Assembly (NCBI GenBank): GCA_009469585.1 | Contig: SSXW01000004.1 | Coordinates: 222,495 to 286,494 of the forward strand | From: Dechloromonas sp. Dech2017 | GTDB taxonomy: Bacteria > Pseudomonadota > Gammaproteobacteria > Burkholderiales > Rhodocyclaceae | Length of the DNA stretch: 64,000 nt | Reading direction: 5' to 3' | In this document: one piece after another, positions 6,121-15,213 of the stretch | How the letters are laid out: each line of letters starts with the position of its first letter | Position numbering within the stretch: position 1 is the stretch's first letter | Notes under the pieces: generated by a model | Told to the model about the DNA's origin: nothing | Seen by the model: only the letters and a program-made list of their open reading frames with translations | Databases searched by the model: none | Translations under genes and position numbers: made by a program

Positions 6121-8079
6121 TTGACTTCACTCTCTCTCGTTCTCCTTCTGCTCGGGGCCTCGGTGCTCGCCGTGGTCATCTTCCGGCGCTTCAACCTGCC
6201 GCCGGTGCTGGCCTACCTGTTCGTCGGCAGCCTGATCGGGCCGCACGCGCTCAACCTGATGAAGGACATCCACAGCGCCGAGTATCTGGCCGAGTTCGGC
6301 GTGGTCTTCCTGATGTTCTCGATCGGCCTGGAATTCTCGCTGCCCAAGCTCTATGCCATGAAGCGCATCGTCTTCGGGCTGGGCCTGATGCAGGTCGCCA
6401 TCACCATGGCCCTGGTCAGCGTGCTGATCATGCTGTTCGGCATCGGCTGGCAACTGGCCATCGCGCTGGGCGGCGTCTTCGCCATGTCGTCGACGGCGGT
6501 GCTGACCAAGCTGCTGGTCGAGCGCCTGCAGCTCGATTCGCCCCACGGCCGGGAAGTTATGGGCGTGCTGCTCTTCCAGGATCTGGCCGTAGTGCCCCTG
6601 CTGGTCATCATCCCCTCGCTGACCCAGCCGCCGGAAAAGCTCGCCATGCTGCTTGGCGTCGCCTTGCTCAAGGCCGTCGTCGTACTCGCCGTGATCCTCG
6701 TCTTCGGCCAGCGCCTGATGCGCAAATGGTTCCATTTCGTCGCCCGCGCCAAGTCGTCGGAAGTGTTCGTGCTCAATGTGCTGCTGATCACCCTCAGCCT
6801 GGCCACGGTCACCGCGCTGGCCGGGCTGTCGCTGGCCCTGGGCGCCTTCGTGGCCGGCATGCTGATCTCGGAAACCGAATACAAGTTGCAGGTGGAGGAG
6901 GACATCAAGGCCTTCCGCGACGTGCTGATGGGCCTCTTCTTCGTGACCATCGGCGTCAAGCTCGATTTGCATGTGCTGGTCGGCCTGTGGTGGGAGATCC
7001 TGCTCGCCCTGCTCGCCCTGCTGGTCATCAAGGCGGTGGTCGTCGGGCTGCTTTCCTGGCGCCTCGGTTCGTCGCCCGGCAATGCCATCCGGGCCGGCTT
7101 GTGGTTGTGCGCCGGCGGCGAATTCGGCTTCGTGCTGCTCGGCGAAATCCTGCGCCTGCCCCGGGAGATCCAGCAGATTTCGCTGACCGTGCTGGTCCTC
7201 TCGATGCTGCTGGCGCCCTTCATTGTCCAGTACAGCGAACGCCTGGTCATGCGCTTCGTAGCCAGCGAGTGGTTGATGCGTTCGATGCAGCTGACCAAGA
7301 TCGCCGCCCAGTCGATGAGCGCAGAGAAACACGCCATCCTGTGCGGCTTCGGGCGCAACGGCCAGTACATGGCGCGCTTTCTCGGCCAAGAGGGGATCAG
7401 CTACGTGGCGCTCGACCTCGATCCGGACCGCGTCCACGAAGCGGCGACCGGCGGGGAGAACGTCGTCTTCGGCGACGTCGGGCGCAAGGAAGCGCTGGTC
7501 GCGGCCGGCTTGATGCGGGCCAGCGTCGTCATCGTCACGGTCAGCGATACGCCGCTATCGGAAAAGATCCTGCATCACGTCCAGGAGTTGCGCCCCGACC
7601 TGCCGGTGGTCGTGCGCACCGCCGACGAACGCGACATGGAGCGGCTGTCCCGGGCGGGTGCCGCCGAAGTCGTTCCGGAAGCGCTGGAGGCCAGCCTGAT
7701 GCTGGCTTCGCACGCCCTGGTCCTGGTCGGCGTGCCGGTCAACCGCGTGCTCAAGCGCATCCGGCAGACCCGTTCGCAGCGCTACAGCCTGTTGCGGGGC
7801 TTCTACCGCGGCATCACCGACCGCGACCACGACGAGGACGAAGAGCAGCAGCCGCGCCTGCATTCCGTCCTGCTCATTCCCGGCGCCGCCGCCATCGGCC
7901 GGACGCTGGACGACCTCAATCTCGACGAGCTCGATTGCGAGGTCAGTGCCATCCGCCGCCGCGGCATCCGGGCCATGGAGCCGGCGCCGGAAACCCTGCT
8001 CGAGGAGGGTGATGTCGTTGTTGTCCTCGGTCTGCCCGAAGGCGTGTCGGCCGCCGAGGAGCGTCTGCTGCACAAATGA
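6121..8079 (+). CDS. CPA2-family monovalent cation:proton antiporter with RCK domain (KefB/YbaL-like)
   Basis: A 652-residue protein starting at TTG. Residues 1-400 hold about 12 membrane helices with the CPA2 motifs FLMFSIGLEFSLPKL, AMSSTAVLTKLL and GVLLFQDLAVVPLL. Residues ~404-520 are an NAD-binding TrkA-N/RCK domain (HAILCGFGRNGQYMARFL, then ALDLDPDRVHEA), and ~560-650 a TrkA-C domain (LDCEVSAIRRRGIRAMEP). Such proteins exchange K+ or Na+ for H+ across the inner membrane, gated by nucleotide or glutathione adducts. Divergent from kdsD with 52 bp between starts. The exact ion is not predictable. Confidence 0.88.
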   Translation: MTSLSLVLLLLGASVLAVVIFRRFNLPPVLAYLFVGSLIGPHALNLMKDIHSAEYLAEFGVVFLMFSIGLEFSLPKLYAMKRIVFGLGLMQVAITMALVSVLIMLFGIGWQLAIALGGVFAMSSTAVLTKLLVERLQLDSPHGREVMGVLLFQDLAVVPLLVIIPSLTQPPEKLAMLLGVALLKAVVVLAVILVFGQRLMRKWFHFVARAKSSEVFVLNVLLITLSLATVTALAGLSLALGAFVAGMLISETEYKLQVEEDIKAFRDVLMGLFFVTIGVKLDLHVLVGLWWEILLALLALLVIKAVVVGLLSWRLGSSPGNAIRAGLWLCAGGEFGFVLLGEILRLPREIQQISLTVLVLSMLLAPFIVQYSERLVMRFVASEWLMRSMQLTKIAAQSMSAEKHAILCGFGRNGQYMARFLGQEGISYVALDLDPDRVHEAATGGENVVFGDVGRKEALVAAGLMRASVVIVTVSDTPLSEKILHHVQELRPDLPVVVRTADERDMERLSRAGAAEVVPEALEASLMLASHALVLVGVPVNRVLKRIRQTRSQRYSLLRGFYRGITDRDHDEDEEQQPRLHSVLLIPGAAAIGRTLDDLNLDELDCEVSAIRRRGIRAMEPAPETLLEEGDVVVVLGLPEGVSAAEERLLHK

Positions 8080-8100
8080 AAATGCCCGCCGAAGCGGGCA
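8076..8100 (-). terminator. Intrinsic terminator
   Basis: Stem TGCCCGC / GCGGGCA (8083-8089, 8094-8100) with a CGAA loop. The T-rich tail (TTTTCATTTG) appears only on the minus strand, so it mainly ends the minus-strand prepilin gene. Confidence 0.7.
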
Positions 8101-8129
8101 GGTGACGCTAAGTCTGTGATGTTTCGTCG

Positions 8130-8798
8130 TTACAGCCCCATGCAGACCACGTAGCTGGTGGCGTCATCGACATCCTTGCGGGCCACTGCGGCATTGCCGC
8201 GCGTATGGTTGGTCGTTACCACGCGCATCGAGCCGGTATCGGTGTTGCCATCGTCCATGGTCGTGTCCAGTTGCTTGGCAAACTTGCCGAGGACCCCGCT
8301 CGAGCACACGACGTACGAACCTTGCAGGAAAGTGCCGTCGCTATTCTTGATGAAGTGGGCGCTGCCGCTTTCGATGCCGATCCGGCCGCCATCGGCGTTG
8401 GTCGGCCAGTACGTCGCGTCAGCAGCGACGACCGTGCTGCCGGTGGCCAGGCCGGCCAGGCGAACGTGTTGCCAGAAGAGCATCGATTCGTCGGTCAGCG
8501 TGACGGTGTTCCAGTTGCCGTCGATGACGCCGTTGCCCTGGGCGCTGGCCGGCGTGGTAGCCTGGGTGCCGCCGGTAATGTGACTGGCGACGCCGCCATC
8601 GTCGCCGGGCAAGGCCTTGAATTTGTCCTGGTAGCCGTAGATGTACAGCGGTACCGTACGGAAATCATTGGCCAGGTTCTTGACCTTGGCGCTGTTGATC
8701 AGTTCCTGGCCCTTGAGCACGCCGCCAAGCAGCAGGCCGATGATGACGAGGACAATGGCGATTTCGACCAGGGTGAAGCCCTGTTGTTGATTTTTCAT
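8130..8798 (-). CDS. Prepilin-type protein (stand-alone)
   Basis: A 222-residue protein with a class III signal: QQQG/FTLVEIAIVLVIIGLLLGG, with Glu at +5 and the usual hydrophobic helix. A prepilin peptidase should cleave after Gly. The rest is an Ala/Gly/Thr-rich globular domain with two cysteines near the C-terminal half (VVCSSGVLGK and the final YVVCMGL) that could pair. The start is set by GGAG 7 bp upstream. It is a single gene with its own terminator, next to a histidine kinase and about 3 kb from the MSHA-type operon. It may be the major or a minor pilin of that system; this is unproven. Confidence 0.8.
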   Translation of the reverse strand: MKNQQQGFTLVEIAIVLVIIGLLLGGVLKGQELINSAKVKNLANDFRTVPLYIYGYQDKFKALPGDDGGVASHITGGTQATTPASAQGNGVIDGNWNTVTLTDESMLFWQHVRLAGLATGSTVVAADATYWPTNADGGRIGIESGSAHFIKNSDGTFLQGSYVVCSSGVLGKFAKQLDTTMDDGNTDTGSMRVVTTNHTRGNAAVARKDVDDATSYVVCMGL

Positions 8799-8870
8799 GG
8801 CATGCTCCATATGGATTCCGTTTAATCAACGCAATATCCATGCCTATGCATTTCGGCGTAGATTTGACAA

Positions 8871-10631
8871 ATGCCGGTAATAAACAGGGAGTTGGTGTCG
8901 AAATATGAACAGTGTGTCGTCAATATGAACGTTCGACCTGCCGAAAGATTCGCAATCTGGTTCGGCAACTGGCCGCATTTGTTGCTGGCCGGCCATTTGC
9001 TGATGTTGCACGCGCTGGCCTTCGGTGGCTGGCGGATTCCGGCCGTCAGCCTGCTCTGGCTGGTCGCACTGGGGCTGTTCCTGATCTGGCAGCCGTTCGT
9101 TGCCGGCGAACAGCGAATCAGTCCCCGGCAGGGTTTTTTCCTGCTGGCCGCCGTGCTCTTGTCGACGCTCTTTCTCGGGCCCTGGCTGCTGCTCATCTGG
9201 TGTGGTGCCCTGGCCGCCGCCATCGGTGGTCGCGGATTGTGGGCCGAGCAGCGCCGGGAACGAACCGGCTATCTGCTGGCCCTCGGTTACCTGATTGCCG
9301 TCACCGTCTTGGGTGTGGTTCCGGAAATTTCCCCGGCCGTCCAGCTCGATGCCGAATTGCGCGGCTTGCTCGCCCGCTTCCTGCCGGTCTTCCTGCCGCT
9401 GTTGCTGCTCTTCCCGGCCCGTGCGCAACCAATGCGCACCGGCGAGTCGTTCGATCTGTTCTACGGCATTCTGGTCTTCCTGGTCATGGCGGTGTTTGTG
9501 CTTGGCGCGCTGGCCTACATGCTGGTCGGAGGCGCTGGCTACGTCGAGTCCTTGTTCAAGACCTCGATGACACTCGCCGCAGCCCTGCTCGTCGTGGCCT
9601 GGGTGTGGAACCCGCGTGCCGGCTTTTCCGGCGTGGGGGCGGCCGTCTCCCGTTATTTGCTGTCGGTCGGCATGCCGCTCGAGCAGTGGTTGGTTCACTT
9701 GTCGCAGGAAAGCGACCGCTACGCCGATCCCTGGCGCTTCCTGGAGGCTGTCATGCGGCGCTTGAAGGTCATGCCCCGCGTCGTCGGCGCATCCTGGCAG
9801 GCCGAGAACAAGCGGGGCGGTTACGGCGAACCGTCTGCTTACGTTCACAGTTGCCAGGCCAATAGCCTGACCCTGATCCTGCATTTTCGCCAGCCGCCGT
9901 CACCAGCCATGCGCTGGCACGTCGAATGGCTGTTGCGCCTGGCGATCGAGTTTTATCTGGTGAAGAAACAGGCCGATCAACTTCAGAAAATGGGCTATGT
10001 GCAGGCCATTTACGAAACTGGCGCGCGTGTTACTCATGACGTCAAGAATCTGCTCCAGTCCTTGCAGGTCCTTTGCTATGCCGCGGCCAGGCCGGGTGAT
10101 CCGGCGGAAGTGGCCGGTTTGCTTCGTCGCCAGTTGCCGCAGATTGTCGAGCGCCTGAAGGCTACGCTGGAAAAATTGCAGTCGCCACGGATCTCTGATG
10201 ATGATCTGGTCGATGCCAGGGCTTGGTGGCGCAGCTTGCAGGATCGATACGCCGGTTTGCCGATCACCTGGGATGGCGAGCCAGCATCCGATGCTCGGAT
10301 TCCTGGCGCCCTGTTTGACAGTGTTGCCGAAAATCTCCTGCAGAATGCGCTAAGCAAACGCCAGCGGGAGCCGGGCCTGGTGATCACGGCGTGTATTTCG
10401 GATGTGTCTTTGCGGGTCGTCGATAACGGTTCGGCCATCGGGCAAGAACTTGTCGCCGGCCTGCTCAAATCCCCGGTCGCCTCCGAGGATGGCCTGGGAA
10501 TCGGCCTTTACCACGCGGCTGGACATGCCGAGGCGCTGGCTTACCGCCTGGAGTTGCTGGCCAACCACCCGGGCCAGGTCGAATTCAGTCTGTCGCCGCG
10601 ACCGGAACAGGAGCTTCCAATGGCGCGCTGA
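8871..10631 (+). CDS. Membrane histidine kinase of the HDxKN type (PrsK-like)
   Basis: A 586-residue protein. Residues ~20-250 are strongly hydrophobic with about seven or eight membrane helices. A cytoplasmic linker follows, then a kinase core. The phospho-acceptor box is THDVKNLLQSLQ (His ~387), N box ENLLQNAL (~487), and the ATP lid has DNGS and GLGIGLYHA (~542). The HDxKN box is typical of PrsK-type kinases rather than classical HisKA. No response regulator is adjacent; the nearest is the PrsR-like regulator heading the pilus operon at 25.2-26.6 kb. The start is uncertain: an in-frame ATG at 8925 is also plausible and neither has a good Shine-Dalgarno. The 3' end overlaps the convergent cyclase gene by 47 bp. 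Confidence 0.82.
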   Translation: MPVINRELVSKYEQCVVNMNVRPAERFAIWFGNWPHLLLAGHLLMLHALAFGGWRIPAVSLLWLVALGLFLIWQPFVAGEQRISPRQGFFLLAAVLLSTLFLGPWLLLIWCGALAAAIGGRGLWAEQRRERTGYLLALGYLIAVTVLGVVPEISPAVQLDAELRGLLARFLPVFLPLLLLFPARAQPMRTGESFDLFYGILVFLVMAVFVLGALAYMLVGGAGYVESLFKTSMTLAAALLVVAWVWNPRAGFSGVGAAVSRYLLSVGMPLEQWLVHLSQESDRYADPWRFLEAVMRRLKVMPRVVGASWQAENKRGGYGEPSAYVHSCQANSLTLILHFRQPPSPAMRWHVEWLLRLAIEFYLVKKQADQLQKMGYVQAIYETGARVTHDVKNLLQSLQVLCYAAARPGDPAEVAGLLRRQLPQIVERLKATLEKLQSPRISDDDLVDARAWWRSLQDRYAGLPITWDGEPASDARIPGALFDSVAENLLQNALSKRQREPGLVITACISDVSLRVVDNGSAIGQELVAGLLKSPVASEDGLGIGLYHAAGHAEALAYRLELLANHPGQVEFSLSPRPEQELPMAR

Positions 10632-11877
10632 GGCGATAGACGACGGTTTTTCCCTTGCCTTTGAGGTGCAGGGTCTGCGGCGTATCGAAGTGGAAATGCG
10701 GGGCCAGTCGCTGATAGGTGGTTTCGTCCACCTGGATCATGCCGGGCGTACCCTCGCTGGTGATGCGGCTGGCCAGGTTGACGGTGTCGCCCCACAGGTC
10801 GTAGATGAATTTTTTCTTGCCGACGACGCCGGCGACGACCGGGCCGGTGCCGATGCCGATGCGGACGTCGAGGTGCATGGCATTGACTGAGTAGTCGCGG
10901 CGGAGCAGGTCGCGCATGGCCAGGGCCAGTTCGGCGATGGCCCGGGTGTAGTTGTCGGCCTCGTTGTTGAGACCGCCGGCCACCATGTAGGCATCGCCTA
11001 TGGTCTTGATCTTCTCCATGCCATGCTGTTCGGCCAGTTCGTCGAACGAGGAAAAAATCCGGTTGAGCATGGCGAAGACCTGCTTCGGCGTCATGCCTTC
11101 GGCGATCTGGGTGAAATTGACGATATCCACGAACATCACGGTGACGTCGGCGAAGCCGTCGGCGATCGCCTGGTTTTCGTGCTTCAGGCGCTCGGCAATG
11201 GGGCCGGGCAGGATGTTGAGCAGCAAACGCTCCGAGCGGCCCTGTTCAATCTGCAGCAGACGATGGGTTTCTTCGAGCGAGGCCTGCGTCCTGGCCTTTT
11301 CCTGGACGGCGTAGCGCAGCAGCAGATAGACGATGCAGGAAATGGCGGCGAAATTGAGCGCGAAGAAAAAGACGCTGGTGCGCGTCGAAATCTGGTGGTT
11401 GTTCGACAGCAGGCTGTCGGCCAGAACGTAATCGAAAAACCCGGACAGGGCGGTCAGGAAAATATAGGCGAAGAACCAGGCGAGGGACTCCCGGGCGCCG
11501 AAGAACAGCACGGCGCCGATCGGGGCGAGCAGCCCCCATAGGCTGGTGCCGCTGGCCGTGATGAAATTGCCGATGCTCCATTGGACGGCGAAGGGGGCGA
11601 AGAGGAAAAGGGCAAGCTGGGTGAAGCGGAAGAGATTGAAGTTGCCGCTATGGAAGTAATAGAGCAGGTTGCTGACCAGCAGCAGTTGGAAGATGAACGG
11701 GGCGTTGGCCGAAAACTGCGGCCCCAGCTGGCCATAGAGGAAAAGCCAGAGCATCGAGCCGGTGCACACCAGGCCGGTGGCGAAGACCAGCAGCGTTTTT
11801 TTCAGGCGCGTATCGGCGTCGTCATCGGGGAGGATGCCGCCGTTGCGCAAGGAGACGAGAAAGGGTTGCCGGGTCAC
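10585..11877 (-). CDS. Membrane-bound class III adenylate cyclase
   Basis: A 430-residue protein with six predicted membrane helices (residues ~28-190), a short helical linker (QEKARTQASLEETHRLLQIE, ending in LLLNILPGPIAERL) and a class III cyclase domain (~235-415). The two metal-binding aspartates lie in VMFVDIVNFT and KTIGDAYMVAGG. Lys in EKIKTIGD and Asp in DLWGDTVNLASRI are the residues that select adenine, so cAMP is the likely product. The layout resembles CHASE-less six-helix cyclases of proteobacteria. A class II cAMP phosphodiesterase lies at 53.9 kb. It converges with the kinase gene. Confidence 0.9.
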   Translation of the reverse strand: MTRQPFLVSLRNGGILPDDDADTRLKKTLLVFATGLVCTGSMLWLFLYGQLGPQFSANAPFIFQLLLVSNLLYYFHSGNFNLFRFTQLALFLFAPFAVQWSIGNFITASGTSLWGLLAPIGAVLFFGARESLAWFFAYIFLTALSGFFDYVLADSLLSNNHQISTRTSVFFFALNFAAISCIVYLLLRYAVQEKARTQASLEETHRLLQIEQGRSERLLLNILPGPIAERLKHENQAIADGFADVTVMFVDIVNFTQIAEGMTPKQVFAMLNRIFSSFDELAEQHGMEKIKTIGDAYMVAGGLNNEADNYTRAIAELALAMRDLLRRDYSVNAMHLDVRIGIGTGPVVAGVVGKKKFIYDLWGDTVNLASRITSEGTPGMIQVDETTYQRLAPHFHFDTPQTLHLKGKGKTVVYRLSAPLEAPVPVAATD

Positions 11878-11964
11878 GGGATATTTGCAGGCAAATGGCC
11901 TCGGATACCCAGTGTGGCAGTCCTCCCGGCAGGGGTCAATATGCCAGGGGGCTGGCCAAAGCGC

Positions 11965-12696
11965 TCAGGGCAGTTTGCCGACGGCCACCATGCGCGACTT
12001 GAGGACACTGGGAATGACCCAGGTCAACAGGTCGTCGAAACTGTCGTTGGGCGTGTGCGCAACGAAGGTCAGGTCGTTGTCGGCGTTCTCGCCTTCATCG
12101 CCGGCCGCACCGGGGACCTGCCCGCCGGACGGTGTGAAGGCGCCGGCGCCGCGCTTGCCGTGGCTGACGATGACGGCCGGCAGGTCGGAGGCGACACTGG
12201 CCCCGCCATTGACGACGTTGGCGGTGCCGGCATTGTCGGCCGGCACGGCGTTGGGGCTGCCGGTGGTCAGGGTAAAGCTGGCCTGGGCGCTACCGGTCGG
12301 GGCGGCGGTGAATTTCTGGCTGGCGAAGTAGGTGAAGCGGTTTCCCCACGGGTCGATTTCCGGCAGGCCGAGCGTGACCCAGGGAATCACACCGTATTGG
12401 GCGTTGCCCGTGCATGGCGGGGCCGGGGCCAGGCCGGCAGCGGCATTGCCGGTCGGCAGGCCGGCCGGGGCCGGGCAGGGCAGGCGGCCGTTGGTCATGG
12501 CGTAGCCGAGCAGGGCTTCCTGGATGGTGGCCAGCTGCCTTTGCGCATCCTTGGCCTGAAGTTGGTCCTGCTGTCCGGACAGGGTGAAGATCAGGCCGCC
12601 GGAAAGAAGGGCGACGATGACCAGGACGATGCTCAGCTCGACCAGCGAGAAACCTTGCTGGCGGATGGAGGCGATGGGTGAAATCGACGGATTCAT
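11965..12696 (-). CDS. MSHA-type pseudopilin
   Basis: A 243-residue prepilin-like protein: IRQQG/FSLVELSIVLVIVALLSGG with Glu+5, then a LATIQEALLGYAMTNGRLPCPA block shared in style with the upstream 836-residue protein (EALITYAVIDATRPGRLPCPD). It ends the long minus-strand operon, 6 bp after the 836-aa gene. The position and LPCPA motif suggest a minor pilin assembled with that protein. Subunits MshO/MshP are the closest analogues, but I could not assign one. Confidence 0.75.
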   Translation of the reverse strand: MNPSISPIASIRQQGFSLVELSIVLVIVALLSGGLIFTLSGQQDQLQAKDAQRQLATIQEALLGYAMTNGRLPCPAPAGLPTGNAAAGLAPAPPCTGNAQYGVIPWVTLGLPEIDPWGNRFTYFASQKFTAAPTGSAQASFTLTTGSPNAVPADNAGTANVVNGGASVASDLPAVIVSHGKRGAGAFTPSGGQVPGAAGDEGENADNDLTFVAHTPNDSFDDLLTWVIPSVLKSRMVAVGKLP

Positions 12697-12702
12697 GGTC
12701 GT

Positions 12703-15213
12703 TCAGTAGGCAAGGCGGTCGTTGAACACCGGCGAGACAGCTTCCACCTGGAAATTCGGGACCGGCGTCAGGGCGTCGCCGTTGCGGGAGACGTCGGCGT
12801 TGCCTTTTTCAAGATAGCTGGCGACCTGGCGCAGCGCCCGGTTTTGCAGCCCGGGCAGAGGGCTGCCGGCGGCGACCACGACTGCGCGGTGGGTGCCGCC
12901 GCCATTGACGGTCAATTGACCGACTGCCGGGCGAATGCGGTCGCTGATCTGGTAGAAGAACAGGCTTTTCCAGTTGTGCGCAGTCCACCAGCCGGCCGAC
13001 GGGTTGAGAATGGCGCAGGCGTCGCCCTGCCATGCCGTGGGCACTCCGGCCAGGGCCTGGCTGGTGTGCAGGATGTTGTCCAGGTTGGCGGCGGCGGCGA
13101 GCAGCGTCGCAAGCCTGACCAGGGTGTTGGCGATGGCGGTCTGGGCTGCTTGCTGGGACTGGGCGTCGGGCGTGGCAATGTAGTGGTCGAGCCGGGCCAG
13201 CGTTCCCGTGCTGCCGTCGATGCTGTCGAGCAGCTGGCGGGCGGCGCTGTAGGCCGAGGCATCGCTGTCGCTCTGGGCGGTCACGCCTTTGCGGGCCAGG
13301 CGGGCGATGTCGGCGGCCTGGGCGGCGGCCAGGTCGGCCCAATAGACGACGGTGCCGACCGGGGTGCGCAAGGCGCGGCCGGCAGTAACGTTGGCCGGAG
13401 CACTCTGGCTGGAGCCGGTCAGCGTAGTCTCGGCCGCTTTCAGGGTTTCCAGTGCGACGTTGTCGGCGTTGCTGGCCAGGGCGGCGGCCAGGGCGTTCAA
13501 TTGGCCGGCGGCGTTGGCCACGTTGCTGCTCAGCTGACTGGCCTGGCTGGCACTCCCGGCCGCGGCCAGGGCGCTGTCGATGGCGTTCAGGCTGGCCGTG
13601 CGCAGTGGCCCGATGGTGGTCGAGCCGGTAGTCAGGCCGGCGATCAGCAGGCGGGTGGCGTTCAGCGTCTGGAGCAGTGTCGCCATCGCCGTCGCATCGC
13701 CGCCCGGGGCCTGCAGGGCGGCCAGTCGTCCGGCCCGGTAGGCGACCTCCTCGGCGTTGACGTTGACCCGGTTGGCCTCGATGGTCGTGGCGATCAACTG
13801 GTTGGCCGCGTACAGATTGCCGGCTTCGGCGAGGGCCGACTGGGCGAGCGCCGGGCTGGCGTTTTTCCGCGCCAGGTTGACCGCGGCGGCGGCGCTGACG
13901 GCGGTGTTCCAGGCTGAGCCGATGGCGGCATCGATGCTGGCGTTCGGTGTCTGGCTGTTGTCGAGCAGGCTGTTCTTGAACAGATTGACCGGGGTGATCA
14001 GTCGATTGAAATTGGCGGTGGTCGGGCTGGCGGTGGTCTCGTCGATGCGTGCCTTGAGCACTGCATTCTGGGGTTGGAGTTCACCGAGGAAAATGTCGAA
14101 ACCGTTGTTGGCCAAGGCATCGCGCAGGGCGGCCAGGGACGGCAGGGCATTGGCGATGGCGGCCGGCAGGGTGGCCGATTGGTTCTGGTAGGTCGTTTTG
14201 TTCTGGGTGATGGTGACCAGCGTCGCATCGAGCGCCGCGAAGCTGTTGCCGGCAAGTTCGGCCTTGGCGGCCAGGTCGGCGGCGGCGAGGTAGCTGCGGT
14301 CGAAGAAGGCGAGGGCGTGGCCGGCCGCCTGCTGCAGTTCGCTGACGGCTGTCCGTTGCGTTGCTGCGGTCGACGCGGAAATCAGGCTATTTTGCGAATT
14401 GTTCAGCTTGACGATGGTTTCCTTGAGCGCCACCTCGGGATTGCCCGGCTGGGTGTCGGGGAACATGCCGAAGAGGCTGGACGCGGCGCCGCGATAAGCG
14501 GCGTTGGCGAGGGGGGCCGGCCAGGGGTAGGTCTGTTCCGGGTTGGCCGGGCTGGTGGCGTGTTGTTCCAGGCAGGTGCGCAGTTCGTTGGCGATGCGCT
14601 GCTCGACGGCGGCCATCAGCTCCTGGCGGGTGATGGCGATGATCTGGTCGTTGTCGTCCGCCGTGTCGCCGCGGCCGCTGTAGAAATAGTCGTCGCCATC
14701 GGCGTTGCCGGCATCGAGCGGGCCGCGCGGGGCGATGACGAGAGCGACGATGTCGTTGCTGGCGGCGCCGGCCGGCTGGTTGAGACGCAGGCTGGTGGCA
14801 GTTTCGCTGTTGAGTACCGGGGTGCTGCGGTCGCCGCCGAAGAGCGGCGACAGATGGTAGTACAGCGTGCTGCCCTGGCTGTCGCTGCCATCGGGCAGAT
14901 CGAGGGTCTTCCAGGGGAGCCAGCCGCCATAGGCGTCGCAGTCGTCGCGCGCCAGCAGCGGCGAGACACCGTTGCCGACCAGGTCGGGGCAAGGCAGCCG
15001 ACCGGGGCGGGTGGCGTCGATGACGGCATAGGTGATCAGCGCCTCCTTGGCCTGGGCCAGCCGGCGCAGCGCGCTGTCGCGTTGTTCCTGGCGGCTGTCG
15101 CCGAGTTCGGCGCTGCGGTAGAAAGCGTAGCTGGCGGCGAGGATGATCAGGGCGAGCAGGGCGACGAGGGCGACCCCGCTTTGCCCGGCCCGCATCGGCA
15201 GCCGCCGCTTCAT
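12703..15213 (-). CDS. Large pilus-associated protein of unknown function
   Basis: An 836-residue protein with one N-terminal membrane helix (QSGVALVALLALIILAASYA), like PilX-type minor pilins but lacking the canonical G/FTLxE cleavage site. Residues ~45-75 hold the ALITYAVIDATRPGRLPCPD block; a second region near 720-740 has ACAILNPSAGWWTAHNWKSL. The middle (~240-650) is a very Ala/Asn/Leu-rich run of helices, suggestive of a long coiled or repeat rod. It overlaps the previous stop (ATGA). A possible role is a tip adhesin or tip-complex scaffold of the MSHA-type pilus, comparable in position to MshQ; this is a guess. A dispersed repeat copy lies antisense in the frame at 14363-14400. Confidence 0.65.
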   Translation of the reverse strand: MKRRLPMRAGQSGVALVALLALIILAASYAFYRSAELGDSRQEQRDSALRRLAQAKEALITYAVIDATRPGRLPCPDLVGNGVSPLLARDDCDAYGGWLPWKTLDLPDGSDSQGSTLYYHLSPLFGGDRSTPVLNSETATSLRLNQPAGAASNDIVALVIAPRGPLDAGNADGDDYFYSGRGDTADDNDQIIAITRQELMAAVEQRIANELRTCLEQHATSPANPEQTYPWPAPLANAAYRGAASSLFGMFPDTQPGNPEVALKETIVKLNNSQNSLISASTAATQRTAVSELQQAAGHALAFFDRSYLAAADLAAKAELAGNSFAALDATLVTITQNKTTYQNQSATLPAAIANALPSLAALRDALANNGFDIFLGELQPQNAVLKARIDETTASPTTANFNRLITPVNLFKNSLLDNSQTPNASIDAAIGSAWNTAVSAAAAVNLARKNASPALAQSALAEAGNLYAANQLIATTIEANRVNVNAEEVAYRAGRLAALQAPGGDATAMATLLQTLNATRLLIAGLTTGSTTIGPLRTASLNAIDSALAAAGSASQASQLSSNVANAAGQLNALAAALASNADNVALETLKAAETTLTGSSQSAPANVTAGRALRTPVGTVVYWADLAAAQAADIARLARKGVTAQSDSDASAYSAARQLLDSIDGSTGTLARLDHYIATPDAQSQQAAQTAIANTLVRLATLLAAAANLDNILHTSQALAGVPTAWQGDACAILNPSAGWWTAHNWKSLFFYQISDRIRPAVGQLTVNGGGTHRAVVVAAGSPLPGLQNRALRQVASYLEKGNADVSRNGDALTPVPNFQVEAVSPVFNDRLAY
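14363..14400 (+). repeat. Dispersed A-rich repeat, copy C (inside the 836-aa gene)
   Basis: GCTGCGGTCGACGCGG, then AAATCAGGC and TATTTTGCG. Antisense to the host gene, where it encodes QNSLISASTAAT within the helical region. Confidence 0.6.

Noticed and set aside
6127..7437. 436-codon minus-strand frame opposite the Kef-type antiporter
   Set aside because: His/Gln/Asp-rich composition is typical of antisense frames of a membrane protein gene; no domain seen.
12844..13917. Long plus-strand open frame opposite the 836-aa gene
   Set aside because: It is a Gly/Gln/Arg-rich shadow frame of high-GC coding DNA, without a ribosome-binding site or recognisable domain.
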